Source: Candidatus Kouleothrix ribensis | GTDB taxonomy: Bacteria; Chloroflexota; Chloroflexia; Chloroflexales; Roseiflexaceae | NCBI GenBank assembly: GCA_016722075.1 | Contig: JADKGW010000001.1 | Span: 5,518,001-5,582,000 of the forward strand | Length of the DNA: 64,000 nt | Reading direction: 5' to 3' | Shown: positions 50,287 through 59,529 of the stretch, piece after piece | How positions within the stretch are numbered: the first letter of the stretch is position 1 | How the letters are laid out: each line of letters starts with the position of its first letter | Notes under the pieces: generated by a model | Seen by the model: only the letters and a program-made list of their open reading frames with translations | Databases searched by the model: none | Told to the model about the DNA's origin: nothing | Program-made: the position numbers and the translations under genes

Positions 50287-52700
50287 TGGCGATTCCTCTC
50301 ACTGTCATCATTGGGCAGCGTGGCCCGAATGGCGTGCCATCGATGACGGGGCGGTGTGACTCGCTGCGTAACCGCCTGCGGTTCTATGATCACTCCATCG
50401 CGGAGCGGTATGGATATGAGGGCATGCGCTGCGGCTGGGCGGCTGCGCCGGATGAGGCGCAGTCCTGGGCGCGCTACGACCAACTACTGCGACCGTGCGA
50501 GGTCTACAACCCGGCTGGCCAGCGGGTATGGGAAGGATTCCTATACGAGATCAAGGTGATGCTCGGGCGGATCACGGTCGTCTACTCGCTCAAGGATCTG
50601 GCCAACCGGCTGATGGTGCGCTACGCAACGGCGGCGGGGGATGCCGGCGCGACCGCCACGTTCAGCAACGCCGAGAGCATCGCGCTGTTCGGCACGCGCG
50701 ATCGGGTGGTTCATCTCTCGGGCGTGCTGGCCACCAGCGCGGCCGCCCAGGCGCAGACGCGGCTAAACGATCTCGCCTTCCCGCAGAGCGCCTATCCAAG
50801 CGGAGGCGGGAGCAGCAAGGGCACGCTTAGCTACGCGGTTGAGCTGACCTTCAAGGGCTGGGGCGAGACACTCGAGTGGCTGGTCACCAGCAACACCAGC
50901 ACGGCGACGGTGGCGATCGGCACGCAGCTGGCGAACCTCATCGCGAGCTACAACGCCACAAACAACTGGATCGCGACCGACCTGAGCGGCGTTGAGTCTG
51001 GGCTGCCAAGCGACGCCGAGGCGATCGAGGCGGATACCACCTATCGTGAGAAGTTCGACAAATTGCTCGCGCAGGGAAACAGTAGCAACCGGCGTCTGCA
51101 TTGGGGCTTCTACGATGATCGGCAGCTGGTTGTGCGCACGGCCGCGAGCGCTAGCCCCAGCACGATCGGCTATTACGAGAACGTGCGCGCCGCCGAGGTG
51201 CGCGACCGCTACGGCAACGTCGTCGATGCCTGGGATTTGCGCCCGGATGTAATGGTGCAGATTGACGAGGCGATCGATACGGACCTTCCAGGCGGCGCCA
51301 TCGACGGGCCGTTCCGCAAGTACGTCACGCGCGTGACGTGCAAGGTCGGTGAGGACGGTCGGGCGAGTTATTCGCTTGAGCCGGGCAACGCAGAAACGCT
51401 TGATAGCCTGCTCAAGGCGCCGACCGGCACCGGGCCAGCAGGTAACTCGGCCCGGCAAGCAGCGATCGAGCGGCTTGCCGTGCATGCAACGCGGTCGCGG
51501 TTTGCCGCGACCGACAACCCTGGGCGCTATAGCGGCGGGGTCTGGCAGCCGCGCGCGGGCGGCACAGGGGTACCAAACACCGGAATCATTGACACCGGCG
51601 GGGGGGATATCACCAACACTGGTGGGGGAAATGTTGACCTTGGCACTGGCGTTGGGATCGGTGGGACGGGATCATCCGGCGTTACGACGGTGGGCGGAAC
51701 TGCAGGCGCGCTGGCGAAATGGACGGGGCCACGGCAGTTGGGCAACGCGGTAGCGGGCACTGACTATGTGGCACCCGGCAATCTGAGCGAGTCGATCGAT
51801 GATCGTGTTGCGGCGTTGCTCGTGGCCGGCTCCGGCATCGGTCTGAGCTATAACGACGCCGGCGGCGCACTCACCATTACCAACACCGCAGGCGGCACCG
51901 TTGGCGGCAGCGGCACGGCTGGGCGTCTCGTGCAGTGGGCCACGGGCGGGGCTGATCTGCAAGACAGCACGCTGATCAAAACTGGCGCGGGCCTGCTGAC
52001 GCTCTCGGCTGCGGGGGCGGCAACGCTCACGATCGATAGTAATACGCGGCTCGACGGAACTGGCGCGACCAGCGGCCAGGTACTGGCCTGGGATGGCACG
52101 GCGTTCGCGCCGACCACGCTCACGCCGGCCGCGATCGGCGCGATCGATGGCAGCGGCACGGCTGGGCGTCTCGTGCAGTGGTTGGACGGCGACACGCTCG
52201 CGGCTTCGACGCTGATCAAAAGTGGGGCGGGCGTGCTCACGCTCAGCGCCGCCGGCGCATACACGCTGACGATCCCGGCGACGGGTACGGCGGCGCTCGG
52301 CAGCGGCGCAGCCAATCAGATCGCGTATTGGAGCGACGCCTTCACCTTGGCGTCGGATACTGATCTCCGCTATGACGGGACACGCATGGCGCTCGGCGCG
52401 ACGATCAACGCCAGTTATCGCCTCCTGATTCGCGGGACCGGAACCACCGGCAGTTCGTTTGGGCTGGTGGTTCAAAGTTCGGCGGGAACGAATAATTTTT
52501 ATGTGGACGATAGCGGCGGAGTCCAGGTTCGGACGTCGCTTAATGCCGGCTCGGATGTATCGGCGGGCAACGCGGTGCGCACGGCGCTCGGCGTGGGCTG
52601 GGATTTTGGTGGCTTCACCGCATCGGGAGATGCATCGGCAAACGGCTATGTCACGGTGATCGTAAACGGAACCAGCTACAAGCTCATGACACGCGCATAA
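50286..52700 (+). CDS. Tail tip / receptor-binding type protein
   Basis: The 804-residue product starts one base into the previous gene's stop. The N-terminal 370 residues resemble tail-associated (Tal/gp27-like) hub parts (LRNRLRFYDHSIAERYGYEGMRCGW, VWEGFLYEIKVMLGRITVVYSLKDLAN). The C-terminal 400 are Gly/Thr/Ala-rich repeats (GSGTAGRLVQW ... LIKTGAGLLTLSAAGAATLTI), typical of beta-helical fibres. It is the likely host-range determinant. Confidence 0.75.
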   Translation: MAIPLTVIIGQRGPNGVPSMTGRCDSLRNRLRFYDHSIAERYGYEGMRCGWAAAPDEAQSWARYDQLLRPCEVYNPAGQRVWEGFLYEIKVMLGRITVVYSLKDLANRLMVRYATAAGDAGATATFSNAESIALFGTRDRVVHLSGVLATSAAAQAQTRLNDLAFPQSAYPSGGGSSKGTLSYAVELTFKGWGETLEWLVTSNTSTATVAIGTQLANLIASYNATNNWIATDLSGVESGLPSDAEAIEADTTYREKFDKLLAQGNSSNRRLHWGFYDDRQLVVRTAASASPSTIGYYENVRAAEVRDRYGNVVDAWDLRPDVMVQIDEAIDTDLPGGAIDGPFRKYVTRVTCKVGEDGRASYSLEPGNAETLDSLLKAPTGTGPAGNSARQAAIERLAVHATRSRFAATDNPGRYSGGVWQPRAGGTGVPNTGIIDTGGGDITNTGGGNVDLGTGVGIGGTGSSGVTTVGGTAGALAKWTGPRQLGNAVAGTDYVAPGNLSESIDDRVAALLVAGSGIGLSYNDAGGALTITNTAGGTVGGSGTAGRLVQWATGGADLQDSTLIKTGAGLLTLSAAGAATLTIDSNTRLDGTGATSGQVLAWDGTAFAPTTLTPAAIGAIDGSGTAGRLVQWLDGDTLAASTLIKSGAGVLTLSAAGAYTLTIPATGTAALGSGAANQIAYWSDAFTLASDTDLRYDGTRMALGATINASYRLLIRGTGTTGSSFGLVVQSSAGTNNFYVDDSGGVQVRTSLNAGSDVSAGNAVRTALGVGWDFGGFTASGDASANGYVTVIVNGTSYKLMTRA

Positions 52701-52709
52701 GGAGTAACT

Positions 52710-52979
52710 ATGGCATTCGATACAGCCGTGAATCGGATTCGCGCTGTCGAGCGGGCAGGCCGGGCGCTCGGCATGTTCAAAACAATTTATTTTCAAGCCA
52801 ATGATCTACGGTCGGCGCTGGCGCTCTACCAGGGCGGCACCGACCCGGTATTCAATGCCGCGTTCAATACGCTGTTTACGAACGCCGAGCGGGCCGAACT
52901 GGCCCTGATGATTGGGCAACTCGATACCTTGTTAACCGATTGGGCAGCCAATCACGCATGGGTCACAACCGGATTCTAG
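52710..52979 (+). CDS. Hypothetical tail-region protein, 89 aa
   Basis: A helical protein (AVNRIRAVERAGRALGMFKTIYFQANDL, LFTNAERAELALMIGQLDTLL). AAGGAGT precedes the ATG. It may be a fibre chaperone. Confidence 0.6.
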   Translation: MAFDTAVNRIRAVERAGRALGMFKTIYFQANDLRSALALYQGGTDPVFNAAFNTLFTNAERAELALMIGQLDTLLTDWAANHAWVTTGF

Positions 52980-52987
52980 GAGGCAGC

Positions 52988-53188
52988 ATGGATGGAATCT
53001 CGCTCGCAGAATTGCGGCAGCGGCATGCCGAATGCATGGAGGCGCGGGCAACGTTACAGCGCCTTTTCCACGATCAAGATACGGGCTTCGCCTATGTCCT
53101 CGGGGAATTGGAGCAGATGATCAAACGAGTCGAGGGGCGACAGCAGGAGCGCGACATGCAAACCGCGCGCGGCATGGAGGCACCATGA
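52988..53188 (+). CDS. Hypothetical small helical protein, 66 aa
   Basis: ATG 52988 follows AGGAGGC. The protein is charged and helical (LAELRQRHAECMEARATLQRLF). It overlaps the next gene by four bases. Confidence 0.55.
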   Translation: MDGISLAELRQRHAECMEARATLQRLFHDQDTGFAYVLGELEQMIKRVEGRQQERDMQTARGMEAP

Positions 53189-53703
53189 ATTTGCCAGGCA
53201 CGCTCACGCGCTATGTTGGCGCAAACGTCTTCTCATGTCAGGACGCCGCAGGGAACGTGTTCTATGTCTTTCAAGGCCCGAACAATAGCGGGCGCTGTGT
53301 GCTCCTTGCGGGAGATGGCATGGTGCGCGAATTGGTGCTTCCTGCACCCATTCAGGGACGGCCTTCCGTAGACGTTAATCCGTTCGTTGGCATGTGGGTC
53401 ATCGGGAATCAGGAAGTGAGTTCGCGGCAATTGCCGCCGCGCTACCGCATCGCCGAGTACGTGCCATTCGTGCTCGGCCCGCCGGGCAGTGGTGGGCCAG
53501 TGGCGGCCGAGGATGCCGCGCCGATCGCTCCGCTCGGCGCCGAGGCCTGGCCGAATTACGGCCAGTCGTATCCCGACGAGCGCGTGATTCAGGACGGCCG
53601 CTGGTATGTGCGCGCAAATAAAATCATCGCCCTGCTCGTGCAGCTCGCGCGGGCCGTGGCGCAGTTGCAGCGGCTGGCGCGGCAGCGGGGCGAGCTGCGG
53701 TAG
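53185..53703 (+). CDS. Hypothetical tail-region protein, 172 aa
   Basis: The N-terminal part is beta-rich and may be a small barrel (TRYVGANVFSCQDAAGNVFYVFQGP, CVLLAGDGMVRELVL). A C-terminal helix with Ala/Arg/Leu follows. It is the last gene of the late operon, ending before the bidirectional terminator. Confidence 0.6.
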   Translation: MNLPGTLTRYVGANVFSCQDAAGNVFYVFQGPNNSGRCVLLAGDGMVRELVLPAPIQGRPSVDVNPFVGMWVIGNQEVSSRQLPPRYRIAEYVPFVLGPPGSGGPVAAEDAAPIAPLGAEAWPNYGQSYPDERVIQDGRWYVRANKIIALLVQLARAVAQLQRLARQRGELR

Positions 53704-53711
53704 CAATGTGA

Positions 53712-53756
53712 CACCACAATGCCCGGCTCTCGTAGTGAGAGCCGGGCATTGTGGTG
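53712..53756. terminator. Bidirectional terminator, 20-bp stem
   Basis: Arms 53712-53731 and 53737-53756 are perfect, with a GTAGT loop. It separates the convergent late operon and the 53768-59745 operon. Confidence 0.9.
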
Positions 53757-53767
53757 GTTGTCTTCAT

Positions 53768-55378
53768 CTAATCCCAGCGATCGATCTGGTACTCAACGGT
53801 TGATCCGGCCATCGCTACGCGCACATGCGCATTCCAGGCGACCGCATTGGATTTTTGGAGGATGAGTCCGCAGGCTGACGCTTGCTCGGCGTCGGCGATC
53901 GTGGCGCGCTTCGAGTAAGCCTCGATGGTCGCGCGCACGCCGTGGAACTCGGCCTTCAGGCACTCGGGGAAAAGCCCCGCGCCGGCGCTTGCCGGGCGCA
54001 TGTCGCGCGCGCCCTCAAGCACGAACAGTACGCCCTGCCCCTGATGATTCAGTGGCTGCTCACCCCAGAGGTTTGGCTGCAGCGCGACCGCCGTTACCGA
54101 TACCCAGCTCCCCTCGTGGAGATTCCACGCCGACCCAGGCGATCCATTGTGATAGAGATACCAGCTGAACGGGTTGCGCTGCTCCTCGCGATCCCATTGC
54201 AGGATGGGCGGCGCGTTCGGGTCGGCAGCCGTTACCAACGCGGCGTAGGTGTTGTGCCCGTGGACGATCTTGCACTCGATCCGCTCGGCCTGCGAGAGCA
54301 CCGTGTCGCGGAACTTCACCCAGGTGATGGTGGTGGGTGGGATCGACACGCCAGCAGGCTGCTTCGCCGCAGGGAGCAGGTGTGAGAACACGCCATCTGC
54401 TGCGCCAGCGGCCGGCCTGCGCGGCGGAGTTGGCCGCCACAGCGCCTGAATCTCCTCGACTCGCGCGAACCGCCGCGCAAGTGCGCCGGCCGCATCGAGC
54501 TGGGCGACCACCTTCTCGGCTTGGGCGATGTTGCCCGCCTTCGGCGCCGCCTGCGGTCGTTGGTACTGGAGCGGGTGCATCTTGGCCTTGAAGCGGCCGG
54601 CGATGTCGTCGTAGGGCATGCCCGCCGCGATGTCGTCGAGCAAGGTGCCAATCATCGAGCTGCGCGGATGGCAGTAGCCGGCCGGGGCGGTGGCCACCGC
54701 GCGCCACGTCAGGGTGTCGCGCAGAATCTGGTGCTTGGTATCAGCCCGGCGCGCGTGCAACTGCTGGAGCCACTCGGCCACCCCAAGCACCTTCTCAGAG
54801 CGGTAGAGCGACTCGGAGCGCAGGAGCGTCACCGCTGTCTGGAGCATCTCCGGCGTGAAGTCGGCCAGGGCGCGGCAGAGCGTGCGATAATCTTCGGCCT
54901 TCTCGGCCCACGCCTGGTTTGGCGTCTGGGTGGCGCGCGTGAACACCAGCGCTGCGGGCGGCTGCGCCGCCAGGTGGCGCCACGGGCCGGTAACTGGCTG
55001 GCCCCAGGCCGTAGCCTTGTCGTAGAACACGCCATCGACCGGCGCGTTCTCAACCAGCAGGCGCAGCGTGGTCACCGGCTCCTTGTAGATGCCCGGCGCG
55101 TCATCCTCGTGCCACAGCGCCGATTGGATCGTCCCATCCTCGGCGATCGTCACCAGGTTGCCATACCGGCGCACGAACTGCCGGCAGGCGCTACAGGTGT
55201 TGTACTGCACCTGATCATCTGGTAGATGGGCTAGGAAGATATCGTAGAGGCCAGGTCGATGCACGGTGAACAGCGGCCCTTGGAGCGCATCAACGCGGCG
55301 CTGGAGGTTGGCCAGCAGCGTCTCATAGTCGGTATCGCGATTCGGCTCGATTTGAGATGTGATCGAAGCAGAAGTCAT
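53768..55378 (-). CDS. Large hypothetical phage protein
   Basis: The 536-residue product (ATG 55378, GGAG five bases upstream) has an N-terminal Cys pair (NTCSACRQFVRRYGN) and a central long helical and basic part. A C-terminal half has aromatic-rich strands (PFSWYLYHNGSPGSAWNLHEGSWVSV). It resembles large unknown proteins common in phages. A DNA or virion role is unknown. It is the last gene of the operon. Confidence 0.65.
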   Translation of the reverse strand: MTSASITSQIEPNRDTDYETLLANLQRRVDALQGPLFTVHRPGLYDIFLAHLPDDQVQYNTCSACRQFVRRYGNLVTIAEDGTIQSALWHEDDAPGIYKEPVTTLRLLVENAPVDGVFYDKATAWGQPVTGPWRHLAAQPPAALVFTRATQTPNQAWAEKAEDYRTLCRALADFTPEMLQTAVTLLRSESLYRSEKVLGVAEWLQQLHARRADTKHQILRDTLTWRAVATAPAGYCHPRSSMIGTLLDDIAAGMPYDDIAGRFKAKMHPLQYQRPQAAPKAGNIAQAEKVVAQLDAAGALARRFARVEEIQALWRPTPPRRPAAGAADGVFSHLLPAAKQPAGVSIPPTTITWVKFRDTVLSQAERIECKIVHGHNTYAALVTAADPNAPPILQWDREEQRNPFSWYLYHNGSPGSAWNLHEGSWVSVTAVALQPNLWGEQPLNHQGQGVLFVLEGARDMRPASAGAGLFPECLKAEFHGVRATIEAYSKRATIADAEQASACGLILQKSNAVAWNAHVRVAMAGSTVEYQIDRWD

Positions 55379-55408
55379 AAGCACTCCTTATGCATATGTG
55401 TATATGAT

Positions 55409-55435
55409 ACCATCACCATCACCACCACGGCCTTG
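55409..55435 (+). repeat. Dispersed CACC-type element, copy near operon end
   Basis: A CATCACCATCACCACCACGG tract between the 53768 and 55456 genes. On the minus strand it precedes an extended -10-like TGGTATCAT. Confidence 0.4.
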
Positions 55436-55455
55436 ATTCAGACACCAGAATAGTG

Positions 55456-55653
55456 CTACATCCTCCCCGCCTGATTCTTGGAATCCACGGCGCGCTTCGC
55501 CTCTTCGGCATCGTAGTCACCCCTGGCGTTCCAGCCAAGCCGATAGACAACCATCAGGCCGAGTGCAACGCCGACCACGAACCCGGCAAGTGATGGCGCC
55601 GCGCCGCTCGACGAGAGCAGCGCGGCCAGCAGGATGACGACGATGATCCACAT
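55456..55653 (-). CDS. Small membrane protein, 65 aa
   Basis: Two hydrophobic segments (MWIIVVILLAALLSSSG and LAGFVVGVALGLMVVY) are followed by a polar tail. A role near the regulator is unknown. Confidence 0.5.
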   Translation of the reverse strand: MWIIVVILLAALLSSSGAAPSLAGFVVGVALGLMVVYRLGWNARGDYDAEEAKRAVDSKNQAGRM

Positions 55654-55656
55654 AGA

Positions 55657-55984
55657 TCAGGCCTCCACCACCACCGTGCGCATAATGAGTGAATAGCGAT
55701 GCGGGACAAGCATGCGCACCTGATCAGCAAATGTCGTGTCGTATGCGATCCGCTTCCGCACGCGGCCAATGTGGTAATGCACCGTCGTATGATCGCGGTA
55801 GCCCAGCAACGCCGCGATCTGCTGCATAGTCAGTCCACGATACGTCTCGCGTAATGCCCATGCCGCGAGTCCACGCGCTGTCATGCTCGCGTAGTCCCGA
55901 GCGCAGCGCTGGTATGGACGTGTTCAGTCGGCGCGCAAGAAACGCCAGCGTCTCGTCGAAGGTCGGTGGATCAATGATCGTCAT
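55657..55984 (-). CDS. DnaA domain IV-like protein, probably split by a frame shift
   Basis: From ATG 55984 (GGAGG five bases upstream), MTIIDPPTFDETLAFLARRLN and ALRSGLREHDS fit the front of a DnaA C-terminal-type DNA-binding domain. Near 55880 the other frame takes over (MTARGLAAWALRE ... MQQIAALLGYRDHTTVHYHIGRVRKRI), with the H-T-T-V-x-H signature. So one domain of about 110 residues is cut by a shift near 55880, or two genes overlap and restart. It could bind a DnaA-box-like origin. Confidence 0.6.
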
Positions 55985-55995
55985 CACATCCTCCA

Positions 55996-56544
55996 TCAAA
56001 ACGATAACATGTCGAGCTGCGCTGGCGTGGCAATCAGCCGCGCGATCTGCGCGCGTAGCTCGGCCAGCTGGCGCTGCAACTCGGCCACGGTCGGCTGCTC
56101 CAGCGCGGCCGCCAGCGCGTTCGTGGTGAACTCCTGGCGGCTCAGCAGCCCCCGCCGCGCGTCGATCGCGGCGGCCAACTCGTCGCTAATGGTCTGGCGC
56201 CATACAACAGATTTACCAGGTACGCGCTCGGGCGAACTTTTGCCGCCATAGCCGATAGCCACGTACTTCCCGTTATACTCTGGCTGCAGCTCATTCATCC
56301 AGTAAACTTCACGGTCTGGGATCAGGTCTTTGTCGTCAACGACCTCCAGGATACGAAAGGTAAATACATCAGCACCATAAATGTTCCAGTCGGACTGCAG
56401 TGCTGGCGAGTGGTGATTGTTATGCGCCAGAGTTGACAGGTGATTCTTGTGCCGCTTTTTGAACGATGTGATCGTTCCTCCGACATAGCGATACTGGTTT
56501 ACCCGACACTCGATCGCGTATATGCCGCGCTGTTCCATATCCAT
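55996..56544 (-). CDS. GIY-YIG nuclease domain protein
   Basis: ATG 56544 (MDMEQRGIYAIEC) starts the GIY motif. YRYVGGTITSFKKRHKNHL gives the YIG-like strand and catalytic Arg/Lys. IYGADVFTFRILE ... YWMNELQPEYN gives the conserved Glu and Asn. The C-terminal 70 residues are a helical part. It may be a homing or repair-type nuclease. Confidence 0.75.
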   Translation of the reverse strand: MDMEQRGIYAIECRVNQYRYVGGTITSFKKRHKNHLSTLAHNNHHSPALQSDWNIYGADVFTFRILEVVDDKDLIPDREVYWMNELQPEYNGKYVAIGYGGKSSPERVPGKSVVWRQTISDELAAAIDARRGLLSRQEFTTNALAAALEQPTVAELQRQLAELRAQIARLIATPAQLDMLSF

Positions 56545-56545
56545 A

Positions 56546-57124
56546 TTATGCCTTCGCATTCTTGGGGTGCTTCGAGCACGTGCGGAAGTGGCTATACTCA
56601 GCCGCCTGGTTCTTGCACTCGGCGCCACAGTAGCGGCACTCAACGATATCGCGCAGGCGCTGGGCCTCGGTCTCGTCGGCCTGCAATGCCTCACTCATGA
56701 CACCGTGATAATAGAGCGAGTAGAGCAGGCCAAACACCGCGAACAGCGCGCCATGGGTTATGCTCTCGGCGGTGATGCTAGCGTAGGTGCCGCCGCTATA
56801 GTAGAGCGTGTTCATCAGTGCCGCGACTGCGGCCGCGCCGACGTTCAGCGCCCAGTACAGCACATGTGTCGAGCGCTTCACAGTCAGCTGCTGATCGGCC
56901 AGCGCGATCACACCCAAAAAGACCAGGTCGAACGCGCCGGCGCCCACGATAGCAACAGCACTGTTTGCCTTGCCACTCTGCAGGATGAAACCACCGACGC
57001 CCCAGCTGCTGAGCAGCGCCAGCGCGACCATGGGCACGCGCTGGAGCAGCCACTTCCAATTGATCTTGCGCATGCCGCTCGCAGGAAGAACGAGAAACGG
57101 CTTATAGGTCGCGCTTAGTGCCAT
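56546..57124 (-). CDS. Multi-pass membrane protein with C-terminal zinc finger
   Basis: ATG 57124 with GGAG upstream. Four hydrophobic segments (VALALLSSWGVGGFIL, AIVGAGAFDLVFLGVIALA, YWALNVGAAAVAALMNTLY, FAVFGLLYSLYYHGV) are followed by CRYCGAECKNQAAEYSHFRTC, a C2H-C-type finger. The topology suggests an internal zinc tail. Unknown. Confidence 0.6.
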   Translation of the reverse strand: MALSATYKPFLVLPASGMRKINWKWLLQRVPMVALALLSSWGVGGFILQSGKANSAVAIVGAGAFDLVFLGVIALADQQLTVKRSTHVLYWALNVGAAAVAALMNTLYYSGGTYASITAESITHGALFAVFGLLYSLYYHGVMSEALQADETEAQRLRDIVECRYCGAECKNQAAEYSHFRTCSKHPKNAKA

Positions 57125-57191
57125 AGTCATTTCTCCGCATTACAAAAAGATACGTAGCCTGTCGGCATCCTGTCTGTTACCTGTCGGTTGC

Positions 57192-58730
57192 TTATATTCC
57201 ATCAACTTCTTGGCACAGATCGATCAATCGGCTCTGCGCGATGGTCAACCCAGCCCGTGTCAACTGATCGCGTATAAAATCCTGACTCAGTGGCTTGCCT
57301 TGCGCGTTCTTACGGCGACGCAGGATACGCACCAACTCATCACGTTGCGCGTTTGAAAGCGGCGCTACGGGCGTAGCGCTACGTAGCGCTACTTGCGGAT
57401 CGGCCACTTTTGCCCCAAAATCGGCCGGTACACTGGCCGTAGCGTGAAGCGTAGCGCTCGGATGGCTGTGCGCCACCGTGGCGCGCTGGGCGGGCATCGT
57501 AAGCGAGCGCCGGCGCTGCGTAGCCTCTACCCGATCGTAGCCCTCTGTCCAGAGCGCGTGGCTTGGGTTGTGCGGTGCTGGATAGCGATCCAGCCCAGTG
57601 CGATCCAGCAATACGACGCGCCCGCGCTGCACGGAGGTGGCGGGGTACTCAACGCCTTGCAATGCCGCCAGGATCTCTTTCTTCCGCTGAGGATCGGTCT
57701 CCTCGCGCGTGGTCATCAGGCGGGTGGTCGCCGCGTCCAGTGCGATGCGCGTAAAGTTTTGGCGCATCGGGCCGCTCAGTCCAATATCCTCCACATTCGG
57801 CGACTGGGCCAGCATGAGGATGCTGATATTAACCTTCCGCGCCCCGCTGCCGAGTGTCTCGACAAAGCGCTCCCAGGGGGTATGGTCACCGCGCTTGGCC
57901 GTAACGTCCAACTTGTGACAAGCCAGATTTGCCTCATCAAGCAGCACCGTGATGCGCGGGAAGTGCGCCGGCTCAAGCTCCTGGCCAAAGCGGCGCATAT
58001 GCGCATCGCGCTCGGTGAGGCGGCGGCGATACTCTTGGATAACGACCTGCATGCCAACCCACACCGCGCCCCAATCCTCGCCCCCGCCAATGCCTGGCAG
58101 TCCAAACCAATCCGAGCTATGCGGGTCGAGGATAAACACCAGCTCGCCGCAGGCGATGCGCGAGCCAAGCACGGCTTTTGCTGTGGTGCTCTTCCCGCCG
58201 CCCGTTTCTGAGGCCAGCAGGCCATGCGGGCGCGTGTCAAACCAGGCCAGCCACTCGCTGGGCGGCAGCGCCTGCACGCTCGACCCGGACAGCTGGGACT
58301 GCTCGACCACCTGGCCCTCGATCACCTCGCCACGCCGTGCGGGCAGCTGCTGCATCGTCGGGCTGTAGCTCGATACATTCGGCAGTGGTCGCCGCGCGTG
58401 CTCGATCGCGGCTTGGCCGAGCGGCGCCACAATGTCGCGCCCGCGCACATCGTTGCGCCACGTGCGGACTTCAATCCCGCCGATTCGATCCGTCAGCACC
58501 CAGCGCTTGAGTACGTAGGCCGCCGCGATAGCCAGCGCCGTGCCGCTGATCGCCGGCGGCAGCAGCCACCAGGCCAGCCCGGCCGCGCCGGTGCCGCAGA
58601 GCCAGCGCACCAGCTCGACATCCCAGGTTGTGCGCGGGGCGCGAGGCGTGATGGCCCAGGGCCCATCGTGATCGGCGCGCGGGTTTGGTGTGTCGAGATT
58701 GTCGATGGTCAGGTTCTTATTGATGCTCAC
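57192..58730 (-). CDS. FtsK/HerA-type DNA translocase
   Basis: The 512-residue ATPase (GTG 58730 with GGGGGTG) has two membrane segments near residues 55-75 (AGLAWWLLPPAISGTALAIAAAYVL). Walker A ASETGGGKST is at about 174-183 and Walker B RITVLLDEAN at about 259-268; SILMLAQSPNVED is the sensor strand. The C-terminal HTH-like region is LTRAGLTIAQSRLI. This matches FtsK/SpoIIIE-type proteins of mobile elements, used in DNA transfer or partition. Confidence 0.85.
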   Translation of the reverse strand: MSINKNLTIDNLDTPNPRADHDGPWAITPRAPRTTWDVELVRWLCGTGAAGLAWWLLPPAISGTALAIAAAYVLKRWVLTDRIGGIEVRTWRNDVRGRDIVAPLGQAAIEHARRPLPNVSSYSPTMQQLPARRGEVIEGQVVEQSQLSGSSVQALPPSEWLAWFDTRPHGLLASETGGGKSTTAKAVLGSRIACGELVFILDPHSSDWFGLPGIGGGEDWGAVWVGMQVVIQEYRRRLTERDAHMRRFGQELEPAHFPRITVLLDEANLACHKLDVTAKRGDHTPWERFVETLGSGARKVNISILMLAQSPNVEDIGLSGPMRQNFTRIALDAATTRLMTTREETDPQRKKEILAALQGVEYPATSVQRGRVVLLDRTGLDRYPAPHNPSHALWTEGYDRVEATQRRRSLTMPAQRATVAHSHPSATLHATASVPADFGAKVADPQVALRSATPVAPLSNAQRDELVRILRRRKNAQGKPLSQDFIRDQLTRAGLTIAQSRLIDLCQEVDGI

Positions 58731-58891
58731 AGTCGCACCCCCACCTGCACGCGCACTACGAGCCACCGCCGCCCGACTCGCACCGCCGCGCCGTGCTCGA
58801 TGCCGCGCACACCGGTCGGCCGCGCCGGGCGCAGGCGCAGTGCGAGGTAGAGCACGGCGAAGAGCGAGATCAGGGCGGCAAGTAGTTTCAT
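58727..58891 (-). CDS. Small membrane protein, 54 aa
   Basis: ATG 58891 overlaps the previous gene's stop; its own stop overlaps the translocase GTG. One hydrophobic helix (LLAALISLFAVLYLALRL) is followed by a basic tail. It may partner the translocase. Confidence 0.5.
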   Translation of the reverse strand: MKLLAALISLFAVLYLALRLRPARPTGVRGIEHGAAVRVGRRWLVVRVQVGVRL

Positions 58892-59121
58892 CAGTTCTTT
58901 CCGCCGAGCAGCGAGGCTAGAAACGACTGTGCGTCGGCAATCAGCGCGTTGTAGCCATCGACAATCGTATCGCCAGCGCCGGCCCACTCGCCAGTAGCGT
59001 TTTCATGCGCAAGGCTGTACTGGTTGCGCTCGCAGGTCATTGCGTGAATTTGATCAAGGAGCGACTCGACGGCGCTCGCGCGGTCGGGCGGAGTGCTTGG
59101 ATTCAGGTTCGATCGAAACAT
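58891..59121 (-). CDS. Hypothetical small protein, 76 aa
   Basis: An acidic, helical protein (SAVESLLDQIHAMTCERNQYSL). GGAGCAAC precedes the ATG. Unknown. Confidence 0.5.
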   Translation of the reverse strand: MFRSNLNPSTPPDRASAVESLLDQIHAMTCERNQYSLAHENATGEWAGAGDTIVDGYNALIADAQSFLASLLGGKN

Positions 59122-59131
59122 GTGTTGCTCC

Positions 59132-59458
59132 TTATTCTGGCTCCGTCATCACAAGGTACGACACATAGATTGCTGCCGAAACGAAGAACGCCGCTGCGCC
59201 GCCCCAGGCCAGCAGCGCATAGCCCAGCAGCGCGAACGCGATTGTGAACGCCAGTCCAGTCGCCAGGCTGGGATACAGCAGCAACGCGACCGCGCGCTCA
59301 AATTCGGCATCGCTCGGCTCGGACAGGAGGGCGATTGCTGTTGCGGCCACGCGCGTGGCATGCTCGGTGTCGAGCTCGCCGGGGATGTGCTCCCAGACCT
59401 GATCGATCAGGTCGATCTGGTCGACCGTCTGGTCGACCGTGCGAGCGTCTGCTATCAT
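59132..59458 (-). CDS. Membrane protein with two C-terminal helices
   Basis: ATG 59458 (MIADARTVDQTVDQ) lies at the operator region. The first 45 residues are acidic with a repeated VDQT/IDQ, then two hydrophobic helices (LATGLAFTIAFALLGYALLAW and AAFFVSAAIYVSYLV). First gene of the operon. Confidence 0.55.
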   Translation of the reverse strand: MIADARTVDQTVDQIDLIDQVWEHIPGELDTEHATRVAATAIALLSEPSDAEFERAVALLLYPSLATGLAFTIAFALLGYALLAWGGAAAFFVSAAIYVSYLVMTEPE

Positions 59459-59477
59459 AGGGGCGTGCCTCTCTCTA

Positions 59478-59521
59478 CACACATTGCATGCAATGTGTGC
59501 AATCTTGTGTGCAATGTGCGC
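59478..59521. promoter_or_regulatory. Palindromic operator region before the translocase operon
   Basis: CACACATTGCA (59478-59488) and TGCAATGTGTG (59489-59499) form a 22-bp perfect palindrome. A second half-site copy (GTGTGCAATG, around 59507-59517) follows. It lies between the regulator gene at 59530 and the operon it may control. Confidence 0.7.
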
Positions 59522-59529
59522 ACGTCGGA

